Source: Mesorhizobium sp. (GTDB lineage Bacteria; Pseudomonadota; Alphaproteobacteria; Rhizobiales; Rhizobiaceae). From it: a stretch of 64,000 nt of DNA. The position numbers were made by a program, and so were the translations under genes. The notes under the pieces were generated by a model. The model made no database searches and was not told the origin of the DNA. It was given only the letters and a program-made list of their open reading frames with translations. Shown here in pieces: positions 52,700 through 63,087 of this stretch (its first letter is position 1; each line of letters begins with the position of its first letter). Location: NCBI GenBank assembly GCA_004020365.1, contig SAQR01000004.1, positions 1 through 64,000 of the forward strand. The letters are read 5' to 3'.

Positions 52700-53302
52700 T
52701 TAAGCAGGCTTGCCGGCTTTATCCCCGACCAGTTTCGCGACGATCGCATTGACGGCCGCGCGCGCCGCATCAAAACCCTGTCCGGTGTCGATGATGAAAT
52801 CGGCCGCTTCACGCTTTTCGGCGTCGGGAACCTGCCTGGCCAGGATCGACGCCAGTTTCTCCTCGCTCATGCCCGGCCGCGCCAGCACCCGGGCGCGCTG
52901 GATGTCGGGCGACGCGGTGACGACCACGACCTTGTCGACACGGTCGCGGCCGCCGGTTTCGAACAGCAGCGGGATATCGAGAACGACAAGCGGCGTGCCG
53001 GCGGCCCGGTGTCTGGCGAGGAAAGCGTCGGCGTCGGCGCGGACCAGCGGGTGGATGATCGCTTCCAGCCGTTGCAGTGCGGCTGCATCGCCAAGCACCC
53101 GCTCGGCCAGCCTGGCGCGATCGACCGAGCCGGATTTTGTCGTTCCGGGAAACGCCGCCTCGACCAGCGGAGCCGCCTTGCCGGCGTAGAGGCGATGCAC
53201 TGCCTCGTCCGAATCGTGGACAGGCACGCCGGCATCGGCAAACATCCTGGCCGTCGTCGACTTGCCCATGCCGATCGATCCGGTGAGGCCAACCACGATC
53301 AT
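52700..53302 (-). CDS. coaE: Dephospho-CoA kinase
   Basis: A 200-residue kinase for the last step of coenzyme A synthesis. P-loop [12 protein letters not shown] at about residues 5-16, the [10 protein letters not shown] substrate loop and [19 protein letters not shown] are diagnostic. It starts five bases after the aroE stop. Confidence 0.96.
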   Translation of the reverse strand: MIVVGLTGSIGMGKSTTARMFADAGVPVHDSDEAVHRLYAGKAAPLVEAAFPGTTKSGSVDRARLAERVLGDAAALQRLEAIIHPLVRADADAFLARHRAAGTPLVVLDIPLLFETGGRDRVDKVVVVTASPDIQRARVLARPGMSEEKLASILARQVPDAEKREAADFIIDTGQGFDAARAAVNAIVAKLVGDKAGKPA

Positions 53303-53307
53303 TCTTT

Positions 53308-54150
53308 TTACTCCTTGGCGCCGAGATCGGCGACGATCATCTGCCGCAATTCGGCAGTGACCTCAGGCCTGATGCCGAACCAGCGCTCGAAGCCGGGCAC
53401 CGCCTGGTGCAGCAGCATGCCGAGCCCGTCGACGGTCTTCAGGCCGCGTGCTTTGGCGGCGGCCAGCAACGGCGTTTCCAGCGGCACATAGACAATGTCG
53501 GTGACGATGGCATGGTCCGGCAGCCTGGCCGGATCGGCGGACAGGCCTTCATTGCCATGCATGCCAAGCGCTGACGTGTTGACCAATAGGCCGGCATCGG
53601 CAAGCAGCTCGCCGGTCGCCGCCGTGCCGTGGGCCGAGACACCGGCGCCGAAGCGGTGGCGCAGTTCCTCGGCCCGGGCGAGCGTCCGGTTGACGATGCG
53701 GATGTCGCCAACCCCACGCTCAATGAGCGCATGGATGACCGCGCGGGCGGCGCCGCCGGCGCCTAGCACCACCGCCGGGCCGTTTGTGGCCCAGCCCGGC
53801 GCGTGCTCGTCGAGATTGGCGGCAAAGCCATGGGCGTCGGTGTTGCCGCCCCACAGAGTTCCGCCCTCGAGCCACAGCGTGTTGACGGCGCCGATCTGTT
53901 CGGCCGCGTCGTCGCGGTGGGCCGCCAACGCGAAGGCAGCCTCCTTGTGCGGGATGGTGACGTTGCCGCCACGGTAACCATTCGCCTCGAGCGTTTCGAC
54001 GAATTCGGCAAAAGCCTCCGGCGCAACGTCGATCGCCCGGTAGCTGCCGTCGATACCGTATTTCGCCAGCCAGTAGCCGTGGATCTTCGGCGACCGCGAA
54101 TGCGCGACCGGGTGGCCGGTGACGAAGGCCTTTTTCGCGGCCTCAGCCAT
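53308..54150 (-). CDS. aroE: Shikimate dehydrogenase (NADP+)
   Basis: A 280-residue enzyme of aromatic amino acid synthesis reducing 3-dehydroshikimate. The substrate-site motifs [20 protein letters not shown] and [12 protein letters not shown] hold the catalytic Lys, and the NADP loop is [19 protein letters not shown] at 54150 lies inside the end of maf (eight-base overlap), showing tight coupling. Confidence 0.96.
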   Translation of the reverse strand: MAEAAKKAFVTGHPVAHSRSPKIHGYWLAKYGIDGSYRAIDVAPEAFAEFVETLEANGYRGGNVTIPHKEAAFALAAHRDDAAEQIGAVNTLWLEGGTLWGGNTDAHGFAANLDEHAPGWATNGPAVVLGAGGAARAVIHALIERGVGDIRIVNRTLARAEELRHRFGAGVSAHGTAATGELLADAGLLVNTSALGMHGNEGLSADPARLPDHAIVTDIVYVPLETPLLAAAKARGLKTVDGLGMLLHQAVPGFERWFGIRPEVTAELRQMIVADLGAKE

Positions 54151-54742
54151 CGATGGCACCGAGCTCGCGCAGCTTGGCCAGGACGGGCAGAAGCGGCAGG
54201 CCGACAATGGTGAAATAGTCGCCTTCTATTTTTTCGAACAGCTGGATGCCCTCGCCTTCGATCTGGTAGGCGCCGACGCTGGACAGCGCCTTGGCGCCGA
54301 CGCGCGCCAGATGGCGGCCGATGAAGGCCGGATCGAGCTTTCGTATGGTCAGGCTGGCGACGCCGACATGCCGCCACAGGACCGCTTCGTCGCGGGCCAG
54401 CACCACGGCGCTGTTGAGTTGATGGGTGTTGCCCGACAGCGCCAGGAGATGGCGGCGCGCGGCTTCCATGTCGGCCGGCTTGTGAAACACTTTGTCGCCG
54501 AGCGACAGCGTCTGGTCGCAGCCGAGCACCAGGGCGCCTGGCTTTCGCTCGCTGACCTCGGTGGCCTTGGCCTCGGCCAGCACCAGGGCAACGTCCTCGG
54601 GCGAGATACCGCTGTCTTTTAGCGGCGCCTCAAGCGCGCGCTCGTCGACTTCCGCCGGAACCGCCTCGACCGCCACGCCGGCATTGACAAGCAGCGCCTT
54701 GCGGAACGGGCTGCCCGAGGCAAGAATGATTTTTTCGGCCAT
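54143..54742 (-). CDS. maf: Maf-like nucleotide pyrophosphatase
   Basis: A 199-residue Maf/HAM1-type protein that hydrolyses non-canonical nucleoside triphosphates. [18 protein letters not shown] at the N-terminus and [18 protein letters not shown] in the middle are family signatures. ATG at 54742 fits the start of known members ([11 protein letters not shown]). It overlaps aroE. The dispersed palindrome at 54769-54914 lies just upstream. Confidence 0.93.
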   Translation of the reverse strand: MAEKIILASGSPFRKALLVNAGVAVEAVPAEVDERALEAPLKDSGISPEDVALVLAEAKATEVSERKPGALVLGCDQTLSLGDKVFHKPADMEAARRHLLALSGNTHQLNSAVVLARDEAVLWRHVGVASLTIRKLDPAFIGRHLARVGAKALSSVGAYQIEGEGIQLFEKIEGDYFTIVGLPLLPVLAKLRELGAIDG

Positions 54743-54768
54743 TTTTATCGCCCGATTTCTGACGCTCA

Positions 54769-54914
54769 CTAGGGTGTGTCGAGATTCAGGTCAGGCCGAG
54801 CCGAAAATGGTGGCTTCCGAGAACCGGAGCGGAGCGTACTTTCGTACGTGAGCACCGGAAGCGCAGGAAGCCGCCGTTTGCAGGCCGGCATCACCTGAAT
54901 ATCACACGCCCTAG
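54769..54914. repeat. 146-base imperfect palindromic (MITE-like) element between ppsR and maf
   Basis: The outer arms CTAGGGTGTGTCGAGATTCA with GGT (left) and ACCTGAATATCACACGCCCT with AG (right) are inverted copies. Inner parts also pair: GGCTTCCGAGAACCGG with the CCGGAAGCGCAGGAAGCC region, and AGTACG-like sequence around 54838-54848. The right arm contains the stop codon of ppsR (54911-54913). Confidence 0.82.
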
Positions 54915-55732
54915 CGCGTCTTTCCCCGCAGGGCAACGATCGCCGCCGCCGTCTCCTCGATCGAGCGGCGGCTGACGTCGATCATCGGCCAGCCATGCCG
55001 CGTGCAGATCTGGCGGGCGTAGGCGAGTTCCTCGCTGATCGCGGCGCGGTCGACATAGTCGGTCGGCTCGTAGGCGCTGGTGTTGCCGAGGATGCGGTTC
55101 TGGCGGACCTGCGAAATGCGCTCGGCGGTGGCGATCAGCCCGACGATCAGCGGCTTCGTGGCGTTGACCAGGCTTTCCGGCACCGGCACGCCGATCACGA
55201 TCGGGATGTTGGCGGTCTTGATGCCGCGGTTGGCGAGATAGATGCTGGTCGGCGTCTTCGAGGTGCGCGAAATGCCGACGAGCACGATGTCGGCGTCGTC
55301 CATATTGGCAGGCAGCTGGCCGTCATCATGCTCCATGGTGAAGTTGAGCGCGTCGATGCGGCGGAAATATTCGGCGTCCAGCACATGCTGGGCGCCGACG
55401 CGGCGGCCGGCCGGGGTGCCGAGATAGGACTGGAACACGGTCAGCACCGGTTCCAGCACGGAGACGCAAGGCAGACCCATGGCGGCGCAGCGTTCGTCGA
55501 TGCCGCGGGCGAGCTTCTGGTCGACGACCGTATAAAGGATGATACCCGGCTCCTCCTCGATATCCTCGAACACTTTCGTCACCTGCTTTTCGGTGCGGAT
55601 CAGCGGGTAGATATGCTCGATGGCGCGCGCATCCTTGTATTGCGCCGAAGCCGCGCGCCCGGCCGCCAGCAGCGTCTCACCGGTGGCATCGGAAATCAGA
55701 TGAAGGTGAAAGAAGCTCTGGGGTTTGTTCAC
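54911..55732 (-). CDS. ppsR: Pyruvate, water/phosphate dikinase regulatory protein (DUF299, PPSR family)
   Basis: A 273-residue bifunctional kinase/pyrophosphorylase that reversibly phosphorylates PEP synthase or pyruvate phosphate dikinase. [20 protein letters not shown] opens the domain and [20 protein letters not shown] carries the P-loop-like segment. GTG start at 55732. In Sinorhizobium and related genomes the gene across from hemE at the origin is of this family, by memory. It is the first minus-strand gene left of the presumed origin. Confidence 0.92.
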   Translation of the reverse strand: MNKPQSFFHLHLISDATGETLLAAGRAASAQYKDARAIEHIYPLIRTEKQVTKVFEDIEEEPGIILYTVVDQKLARGIDERCAAMGLPCVSVLEPVLTVFQSYLGTPAGRRVGAQHVLDAEYFRRIDALNFTMEHDDGQLPANMDDADIVLVGISRTSKTPTSIYLANRGIKTANIPIVIGVPVPESLVNATKPLIVGLIATAERISQVRQNRILGNTSAYEPTDYVDRAAISEELAYARQICTRHGWPMIDVSRRSIEETAAAIVALRGKTR

Positions 55733-55759
55733 AGGGGTTCGTTCCAAGCTGTGGGCCGA

Positions 55760-55768
55760 TGTGGATAA
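55760..55768 (-). promoter_or_regulatory. DnaA box, exact match to TTATCCACA
   Basis: The plus strand reads TGTGGATAA, the complement of the consensus. It lies in the ppsR-hemE gap, 28 bases from the ppsR start. Confidence 0.8.
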
Positions 55769-55818
55769 GGTCGGTCGGAAAGATCGGCCGGTTCGGGACG
55801 ACTGTATCAGATGCCAGT

Positions 55819-55827
55819 TTGTCCACA
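55819..55827 (+). promoter_or_regulatory. DnaA-box-like site TTGTCCACA
   Basis: One mismatch from TTATCCACA. Same intergenic region, plus orientation. Confidence 0.55.
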
Positions 55828-55896
55828 ATTCGATGCGCAATTCGCTTCGTCGGGCGGCTGGGGACAAGTCCGGGGACGGGCTTTTTTGGCTCGGCC

Positions 55897-55905
55897 TCAT
55901 CCACA
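55897..55905 (+). promoter_or_regulatory. DnaA-box-like site TCATCCACA
   Basis: One mismatch from TTATCCACA. Spaced 78 bases from the previous site. Confidence 0.5.
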
Positions 55906-56135
55906 GGACCATTTTCTCCAGGCTGGCGGCAACGTATTGTTTCTAGTTGAAAAATTTCAACTGTCCCCAAACTCCTCCTATCAGGCGGAAGAAGCACGCG
56001 ACAATATGCTGGCTGGTCTTTTCCGGGGCAAGGCGGGACAGCAGACAACCACCGATACCAACAGACTCTTAGAATCATAAGATTCCTAGAAATAGAATAT
56101 TTAATTATAGAGAAGCCTGGAGAGACGGAGGCTGA

Positions 56136-57164
56136 ATGCCTGAAAACCGCATCATGCTGGACGTGCTCAGAGGCAAGACGGTATCTCCGCCGCCGCTCTG
56201 GATGATGCGGCAGGCCGGCCGCTATCTGCCGGAATATCGCGAGACACGCAGGCGGGCCGGATCGTTCCTCGATCTTTGCTATAATCCCGATCTTGCCGTG
56301 GAAGTGACACTGCAGCCGATCGAGCGTTTCGGCTTCGATGCATCGATCCTGTTTTCCGATATCCTTGTCGTGCCGCATGCGCTGGGCCGCGACGTGCGCT
56401 TCGAGGAGGGCCGCGGACCGCTGCTGACGCCAATCTCGGCGACGGAGATTGCGGCTCTCGACGGCGAAACGTTTCACGTGAATCTCGAACCGGTCTACGA
56501 GACGGTTAGACGATTGCGGACAAAACTGCCTGATGAAACGACATTGATCGGCTTCTGCGGCGCGCCGTGGACGGTGGCGACCTATATGATCGCCGGCCAC
56601 GGCACCTCAGACCAAGCCCCGGCCAGGCTTTTTGCCTATCGTGAGCCGGCGGCTTTTTTACAGTTGCTGAACGTGCTTGCCGATCACTCGGCCGCCTATC
56701 TGATCCGACAGATCGAAGCCGGCGCCGATGTGGTGCAGATATTTGACTCGTGGTCCGGCGTGCTCGACGAAGCTTCTTTTGAGGCGTTTTGCACCAGGCC
56801 AGTGGCGGAGATCGTCAGGCAGGTCCGGGCCGTGCATCCCAACATTCCGATCATCGGCTTTCCCAAGGGCGCCGGCGCCCACTACCGCAGCTATCGCCAA
56901 AAAACCGGTGTGACCGGGCTGGGGCTCGACTGGACCGTGCCGTTGACGACGGCGAAGGAACTGCAGCGCGACGGCGCCGTGCAGGGCAATCTCGATCCGT
57001 TGCGGCTGGTGGCCGGCGGCAAGGCGCTAGCCGACGGTGTCGACGCGATCCTGAAAGCACTGGCCGATCGACCGCTGATCTTCAATCTCGGGCACGGCAT
57101 CACGCCGGAGACGCCGATCGCGCATGTCGAGGCGATGGTGAAGATGGTGCGGGCACATCGATGA
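56136..57164 (+). CDS. hemE: Uroporphyrinogen decarboxylase
   Basis: A 342-residue enzyme converting uroporphyrinogen III to coproporphyrinogen III in haem synthesis. The signatures [17 protein letters not shown] (about residues 19-35) and [16 protein letters not shown] are intact. Preceded by GGAG at 56121-56124. It marks the right side of the origin in many alphaproteobacteria. The codons for FHV fall on a parS-like sequence (56470-56485). The stop overlaps the hemJ start. Confidence 0.97.
   Translation: MPENRIMLDVLRGKTVSPPPLWMMRQAGRYLPEYRETRRRAGSFLDLCYNPDLAVEVTLQPIERFGFDASILFSDILVVPHALGRDVRFEEGRGPLLTPISATEIAALDGETFHVNLEPVYETVRRLRTKLPDETTLIGFCGAPWTVATYMIAGHGTSDQAPARLFAYREPAAFLQLLNVLADHSAAYLIRQIEAGADVVQIFDSWSGVLDEASFEAFCTRPVAEIVRQVRAVHPNIPIIGFPKGAGAHYRSYRQKTGVTGLGLDWTVPLTTAKELQRDGAVQGNLDPLRLVAGGKALADGVDAILKALADRPLIFNLGHGITPETPIAHVEAMVKMVRAHR
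56470..56485. promoter_or_regulatory. parS-like site within hemE (13 of 16 bases)
   Basis: CGTTTCACGTGAATCT contains the 12-base core GTTTCACGTGAA of the parS consensus TGTTTCACGTGAAACA. It could be chance in a coding region, but full cores are rare and this one is about 6.4 kb from the cluster at 62866-62959. Confidence 0.5.
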
Positions 57165-57712
57165 CCGACATGAACACGACCAGCAGGAAGGCGGGCAGCA
57201 GCAGGGCGGGAGCGATGCGTCGAGCAGCGATCGCCATCGTCATCTTCCTCGTCCTGGCGGCGCTTCTGTTCCTGGTCGGGCCGGATGATTTCTATCCCTG
57301 GGCAAAGGCGATCCATGTCGTCGCCGTCATCTCGTGGATGGCGGGCATGCTCTATCTGCCGCGGCTGCTGGTTTATCATGCCGACGCCGAAAAAGGCTCC
57401 GTCCAGTCGGAGACTTTTAAGGTGATGGAGCGCCGGCTGCTGCGCGGCATCATCAATCCAGCCATGATCATCACCTGGGCGTTCGGCCTCTGGCTGGCCT
57501 GGAAAGGTTTTGGCTTTCAGGGCGGCTGGCTGCATGCCAAGATCGCCGCGGTGCTCGGGCTCTCGGCGGTTCATGGCTATCTGGCCGGCGCGGTACGCAA
57601 ATTCGCCGAGGACCGCAACGAAAAGCCCGCGAAGCACTGGCGGATCGTCAATGAGATCCCCACATTGCTGATGATCGTCATCGTCGTGCTGGTCATCGTG
57701 AAGCCGTTTTGA
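57161..57712 (+). CDS. hemJ: Protoporphyrinogen IX oxidase HemJ
   Basis: A 183-residue membrane protein with about four to five helices. HemJ oxidises protoporphyrinogen IX in most alphaproteobacteria lacking HemG/HemY. The conserved segments [20 protein letters not shown], with PRLLVYH, and [19 protein letters not shown] carry the conserved His residues. A short charged N-terminus precedes the first helix. The ATG overlaps the hemE stop (ATGA), tying the two haem genes together. Confidence 0.93.
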   Translation: MTDMNTTSRKAGSSRAGAMRRAAIAIVIFLVLAALLFLVGPDDFYPWAKAIHVVAVISWMAGMLYLPRLLVYHADAEKGSVQSETFKVMERRLLRGIINPAMIITWAFGLWLAWKGFGFQGGWLHAKIAAVLGLSAVHGYLAGAVRKFAEDRNEKPAKHWRIVNEIPTLLMIVIVVLVIVKPF

Positions 57713-57766
57713 GCCTCGTGTTGACGGATTTTCTGTAACGCCGATGATTGGCGAAACCATCAATGA

Positions 57767-57830
57767 GAGCGCCCCCTCTCCCCGTCACTATACCGGCAGA
57801 GGATGCCGGCAGGCAGGTGAGGGGCAGCGC
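57767..57830. repeat. Short RIME-like element upstream of rho
   Basis: GCGCCCCCTCTCCCCGTCAC and GGCAGGCAGGTGAGGGGCAG, then CGC, are inverted ends around an inner CCGGCAGAGGATGCCGG hairpin. A shorter version of the element at 50517-50690. Confidence 0.7.
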
Positions 57831-58004
57831 AAATCTGATGCGATTGGCGGCCACAAAAGGCGGCTTGCTCTTTCAGTCGACCAACGATAAAAGACTGGTC
57901 TTCCTTCCCGTCATGCGCCGCCCCATTCATCGCTTCGGCCGCGCCCGGCATTTGTCGCATCCCACCGATATTTTCCCCATACTTACTCACTCAGAGTCCG
58001 TCTA

Positions 58005-59273
<1,269 letters not shown>

Positions 59274-59290
59274 GGGTTGGGGGCGCGGTT

Positions 59291-59440
59291 CTCCCTTCTC
59301 CCCTTGTCTTGTGGGAGAAGGTGGCCGAGCGAAGCTCGGTCGGATGAGGGGTGTTCCAGGGAACACCGACGCCTCATTTCTTCCAGCACCCCTCAACCGT
59401 CTTGGCGCGCCAATCCACCTTCTCCCACAGGGGAGAAGGG
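59291..59440. repeat. RIME-like palindromic element downstream of rho
   Basis: The left end CTCCCTTCTCCCCTTGTCTT with GTGGGAGAAGG and the right end CCTTCTCCCACAGGGGAGAA with GGG are inverted copies. The left end carries a small CTTGT duplication. It fills the space between the convergent rho and DUF255 genes and may serve as a shared terminator. Confidence 0.85.
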
Positions 59441-59463
59441 AGAGCCGTGCCGCATCCCCTCGC

Positions 59464-61482
59464 CTATCCGCGCCGCAACCGCCGCTCCAACTCCTCGGCG
59501 TCCGTTATCGCCGGCAGGCAGACCTGTCCAGTGCACAGCCAGGCGCCGGGCTCGGTCGTTGGCGGCAGAACGCCACCTGGCAGCGTTGGCAGGTTTGTTG
59601 CCGCGCCGACCGGCACGATGGAGTCGATCCGGCGCGGGTCTGGATTTCGATTCGCAACCGGAACAAGCCTCGGATCCTCAGGACTATCCACCAGCACCAG
59701 CTTCAACGGCTCGAGCGCCAATGCACAGGCGTTGACGATGCCGGCCTGGCCGTAGGCCTGATGCGCCGCCCGGCCGGCCGCGTGTTCGGCGACCTTCCAG
59801 GTCTTTTCCCGCAATTCGGGATCGCCGGAAAGCGAGGACAATCGGACCATGGCCTCGATGATCTGGCCGGTGGCTGAAGGAATGGCCTCGTCGGCATCGC
59901 CCCTGATGCGGATCGGCACGTCGCTGCTGTCCGACGCGGTCAGATAGTAGCCGGTGTTGTTCTCATCACTATGCCATTGATCGAGCTGCGCGATGAATTG
60001 GCCGGCCAGTTCGGCATAAGTCGATGTGCCGGTGGCCTCGAACAAGGAGATCGCGGCATTGGCCATGGCGGCGTAGTCGCTCGACAGCGCCGGAAACAGC
60101 TTCTTTGCGCCAAGCATCGAATGCGGCAGGCGGCCGTCTCGGCCAGCGCTGGCAATGGCAGCAAAGGCCTGTTCCGCCGCCTCGATCCAGTCGATCCGTT
60201 TCAGCGCGCGCCCGGCTTCGGCGAGAGCCGCGATCACCAGGCCGTTCCAGTCGGTCAGGATTTTTCCGTCACGCCCGGGCCTGACGCGCTGCTCCCTGGC
60301 TGCCAGCAGTTTTTCTCTGAGCGGAATGAGCCGGTCGCGATTGGCGACGCTTTGTTTTTGCTGTGGCTCGGTCTGGTGGATGATCGGCTTGCCTTCCCAG
60401 CCGTGCGGGCTGGAAAGTGTGAAGTACTGGAAAAACAAGGCTGATTCGTCGCCGAGAACGGTTTCGATCTCATCCCGGCTCCAGGTGTAGAATAACCCCT
60501 CCTCGCCCTCGCTGTCGGCGTCGAGGCTGGCAGCGAATGCGCTGCCTTCGACGCGCATCTCGCGCAACAGCCAGTCGATCGTCTCTTCGATTCGCGTCCG
60601 GAACAATTCATTGCGGGTTGCCGCATAAGCCCAGTTGCACAGCCTGATGAGCTGCGCGTTGTCGTAGAGCATCTTTTCGAAATGCGGCACCAGCCACTCG
60701 GCATCGGTCGAATAGCGGCTGAGGCCGCCGCCGATATGGTCGTAGATGCCGCCCGCCAGCATCTTTTCGAGGCTGAGCAGGACAGCGTCGCGATGGGCTG
60801 TGGCGCCGTCGCGCAGCCAGGACAGCCACAGCGTCTGCATGAACGGCGCATTGGGGAATTTGGGTGCGCCGCGCAGGCCGCCCAGCTCCCTGTCGATCAT
60901 GCCGTCGATGCCGTTGGCGAGCGTCGCGAGCGTGTCGCGGTCGAGCACCGCCTTGGCATGGCTGCCCGACAGCCGCGCCTCGACATGCGTGGTCAGGCCG
61001 TCTGCGCTTTGGTTAACGCTTTCGTTCTTCTCGCGCCACGCCTTGTCGACCGCCTCAAGCACCTGGACGAAGCCCGGGCGGCCGTAGCGGGCTTCGCGCG
61101 GAAAATAGGTGCCGCCCCAGAAAGGTTTTCCGTCTGGCGTCAAAAACATCGTCAGCGGCCAACCACCCTGCTCGCCCATTGCAGACAATGCGGCCATATA
61201 GATCTGGTCGATGTCCGGCCGCTCTTCGCGATCGACCTTGATATTGACGAACAGACGGTTCATGACGGCGGCGACGTCGTCGTTCTCAAAACTTTCGTGC
61301 GCCATGACATGGCACCAGTGGCAGGCGGCGTAGCCGACGGAGAGCAGGATCGGCCGCTCGAGCGCCTTGGCTTCGGCGAGAGACGCCGGCGACCACGCCC
61401 GCCAATGCACGGGGTTGCCGCTGTGCTGCTGCAGATAGGGGCTGGCCTCTTCGGCAAGCAGATTTTTCGCGGGCAACGTCAC
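59464..61482 (-). CDS. Thioredoxin-like DUF255 protein (YyaL/SSP411 family)
   Basis: A 672-residue protein with an N-terminal thioredoxin-like domain. The redox motif is in SVGYAACHWCHVMAHESFEN (CHWC). This is followed by DREERPDIDQIYM, GGWPLTMFLTPDGKPFWGGT and a long (alpha/alpha)6-like domain resembling N-acylglucosamine 2-epimerases. Function uncertain. The GTG start at 61482 (VTLPAKNLLAEE) is chosen because the family begins there; a longer frame to 61545 would run into mnmE. It is the only minus-strand gene right of the origin. Confidence 0.87.
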   Translation of the reverse strand: MTLPAKNLLAEEASPYLQQHSGNPVHWRAWSPASLAEAKALERPILLSVGYAACHWCHVMAHESFENDDVAAVMNRLFVNIKVDREERPDIDQIYMAALSAMGEQGGWPLTMFLTPDGKPFWGGTYFPREARYGRPGFVQVLEAVDKAWREKNESVNQSADGLTTHVEARLSGSHAKAVLDRDTLATLANGIDGMIDRELGGLRGAPKFPNAPFMQTLWLSWLRDGATAHRDAVLLSLEKMLAGGIYDHIGGGLSRYSTDAEWLVPHFEKMLYDNAQLIRLCNWAYAATRNELFRTRIEETIDWLLREMRVEGSAFAASLDADSEGEEGLFYTWSRDEIETVLGDESALFFQYFTLSSPHGWEGKPIIHQTEPQQKQSVANRDRLIPLREKLLAAREQRVRPGRDGKILTDWNGLVIAALAEAGRALKRIDWIEAAEQAFAAIASAGRDGRLPHSMLGAKKLFPALSSDYAAMANAAISLFEATGTSTYAELAGQFIAQLDQWHSDENNTGYYLTASDSSDVPIRIRGDADEAIPSATGQIIEAMVRLSSLSGDPELREKTWKVAEHAAGRAAHQAYGQAGIVNACALALEPLKLVLVDSPEDPRLVPVANRNPDPRRIDSIVPVGAATNLPTLPGGVLPPTTEPGAWLCTGQVCLPAITDAEELERRLRRG

Positions 61483-61545
61483 TGTGAAAACTCGGCAATC
61501 TGTCGGTGAACAAGCGAAGCTAGGGCGGTTGTGCTGGGTCGGCAA

Positions 61546-62868
61546 ATGATTTCAGGTAATTCCATTGTTGCCCTGTCGAGCGGCCGCCTGCCCGCCGGGG
61601 TTGCCGTGATCCGCATATCCGGCCCGCAAAGCCGATTCATCGTAGAAACGATTGCCGGTTCCACGGTTCAGAACCGTGTTGCCTCCTATCGCCAGTTCAG
61701 GGCCCCGGACGGATCGGTGCTCGACAGCGGGCTGGTGGTCTTCTTTGCCGGCCCAAACAGCTTTACCGGCGAAGATATCGCCGAGTTCCATGTCCATGGC
61801 GGGCGGGCCGTCGTGGCGAAGATGCTGGAGGTGATCGCCGGCTTTGACGGCGTCCGGCATGCCGAGCCAGGCGAGTTTACCCGCCGCGCCTTTCTCAACG
61901 GCAAAGTCGATCTGGTCGAGACCGAGGCGCTGGCCGATCTCGTCAATGCCGAGACCGAGGCGCAGCGGCGCTTTGCCGTGCAGAATGCCGAAGGCGTGCA
62001 GAGCGAGCTCTACCTCAACTGGCGCCGTCGGCTGATTCATGCGCGGGCGATGATCGAGGCCGAAATCGATTTTGCCGACGAAGACGATGTGCCCGGTTCC
62101 GTTGCAGAGACGGTCTGGTCGGACGTCGGCGCGATGATCGGCGAGATCGAGCGTCATGTCCAAGGGTTCCGGGCGGCCGAAATCATCCGCGACGGCTTCG
62201 AGGTCGTCATTCTTGGTGCGCCGAATGCCGGCAAATCGAGCCTGTTCAATGCGCTGGCCCGGCGCGAAGCGGCGATCGTCACCGAAGAGCCCGGCACCAC
62301 CCGCGACCTGCTCGAAGTGGTGCTTGACCTGGAAGGGATGCGGGTAAGAGTGACGGATACCGCCGGCCTGCGCGAGACGCCCGGCAGGATCGAGGCGATC
62401 GGCATCGAAAGGGCGAGGAGCAAGGCCGGCACTGCCGATCTGCTGCTGGTGCTGGAGGATATGGTGGAGCCGGTGCCGATCGGCGCAATATCACCTGATG
62501 TCCCGGCATTGAGGATCGGGACGAAGGCCGATTTGCTGCGGTATGAATCGCTTGCGAAGCGCTATGACTTGGCAATCTCGAACAGGGACGGCACCGGGCT
62601 GGCGGAATTGCTGGCCGAGATCGGCCGTCGCGCCGCAGCGCAGGTCGGCCAGGCCGGCGATATCCTGCCGTCGCGGCTGCGGCACGTCGAATTGCTCAAC
62701 GAGTCGATAGGTTTCCTGCGTGCAGCGGTGGAGGGGGAGGATCGCGGGCAGGAACTGCGGGCCGAGGAATTGCGGCTGGCGGCAGATCGGCTTGGCCGGA
62801 TTGTCGGCGCCGTCGACGTTGAGGACATGCTGGACGTTATTTTTGCGCAGTTCTGTATTGGCAAGTGA
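61546..62868 (+). CDS. mnmE: tRNA uridine-5-carboxymethylaminomethyl(34) synthesis GTPase MnmE
   Basis: A 440-residue GTPase acting with MnmG to modify wobble uridine in tRNA. The N-terminal folate-binding domain contains GRLPAGVAVIRISGPQS. The inserted G domain has P-loop GAPNAGKSSLFNAL (about residues 225-238), the TTRD switch and DTAGLRET. The C-terminal CIGK motif is intact, with the catalytic Cys. ATG at 61546; an in-frame GTG five codons upstream is possible. Its stop codon is part of the first parS-like site. Confidence 0.96.
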   Translation: MISGNSIVALSSGRLPAGVAVIRISGPQSRFIVETIAGSTVQNRVASYRQFRAPDGSVLDSGLVVFFAGPNSFTGEDIAEFHVHGGRAVVAKMLEVIAGFDGVRHAEPGEFTRRAFLNGKVDLVETEALADLVNAETEAQRRFAVQNAEGVQSELYLNWRRRLIHARAMIEAEIDFADEDDVPGSVAETVWSDVGAMIGEIERHVQGFRAAEIIRDGFEVVILGAPNAGKSSLFNALARREAAIVTEEPGTTRDLLEVVLDLEGMRVRVTDTAGLRETPGRIEAIGIERARSKAGTADLLLVLEDMVEPVPIGAISPDVPALRIGTKADLLRYESLAKRYDLAISNRDGTGLAELLAEIGRRAAAQVGQAGDILPSRLRHVELLNESIGFLRAAVEGEDRGQELRAEELRLAADRLGRIVGAVDVEDMLDVIFAQFCIGK

Positions 62869-62881
62869 CTCACGTGAAACA
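62866..62881. promoter_or_regulatory. parS-like site 1
   Basis: TGACTCACGTGAAACA matches 14 of 16 bases of TGTTTCACGTGAAACA. Its first three bases are the mnmE stop codon. Confidence 0.75.
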
Positions 62882-62904
62882 TTGAAAGGTAGGGCGGCTT
62901 CGGG

Positions 62905-62920
62905 TGATTCACGTGAAACA
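62905..62920. promoter_or_regulatory. parS-like site 2
   Basis: TGATTCACGTGAAACA matches 15 of 16 bases of the ParB-binding consensus. It lies 23 bases after site 1. Confidence 0.82.
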
Positions 62921-62943
62921 CCACGCGATCAGCTCGAACGCAC

Positions 62944-62959
62944 TGTTTCACGTGAAACG
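62944..62959. promoter_or_regulatory. parS-like site 3
   Basis: TGTTTCACGTGAAACG matches 15 of 16 bases of the consensus. It lies 23 bases after site 2, giving an even 39-base repeat distance across the three sites. Confidence 0.88.
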
Positions 62960-62982
62960 ATTCGCTGGGCGCGATGTGCGGC

Positions 62983-63017
62983 TCCCCCTTCTCCCACAAG
63001 CGGAGGAGGAAAGAAGG
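62983..63017. repeat. Partial RIME-like end upstream of mnmG
   Basis: CTCCCCCTTCTCCCACAAGC followed by GGAGGAGGAAAGAAGG resembles one end of the mosaic repeats with a decayed partner. Confidence 0.5.
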
Positions 63018-63087
63018 CGCCAGCTGTTCTTGACACCACGCCCTGACGGGGACATGTGTCGGTCAACCTGAATCTGGAATACTAAAA

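Larger units (their letters stand above)
55733..56135. other. Putative chromosomal replication origin (oriC) between ppsR and hemE
   Basis: This 403-base divergent gap has a perfect DnaA-box complement TGTGGATAA at 55760-55768, near matches TTGTCCACA at 55819-55827 and TCATCCACA at 55897-55905, and TTGTTCACA overlapping the ppsR start. An AT-rich tract at about 56066-56116 includes GAATATTTAATTATAGAG, a plausible unwinding element, with three GANTC sites at 56064, 56072 and 56081. Gene strand bias changes here. The neighbours hemE, hemJ, rho, mnmE and mnmG match known alphaproteobacterial origins. Function is inferred, not shown. Confidence 0.8.
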
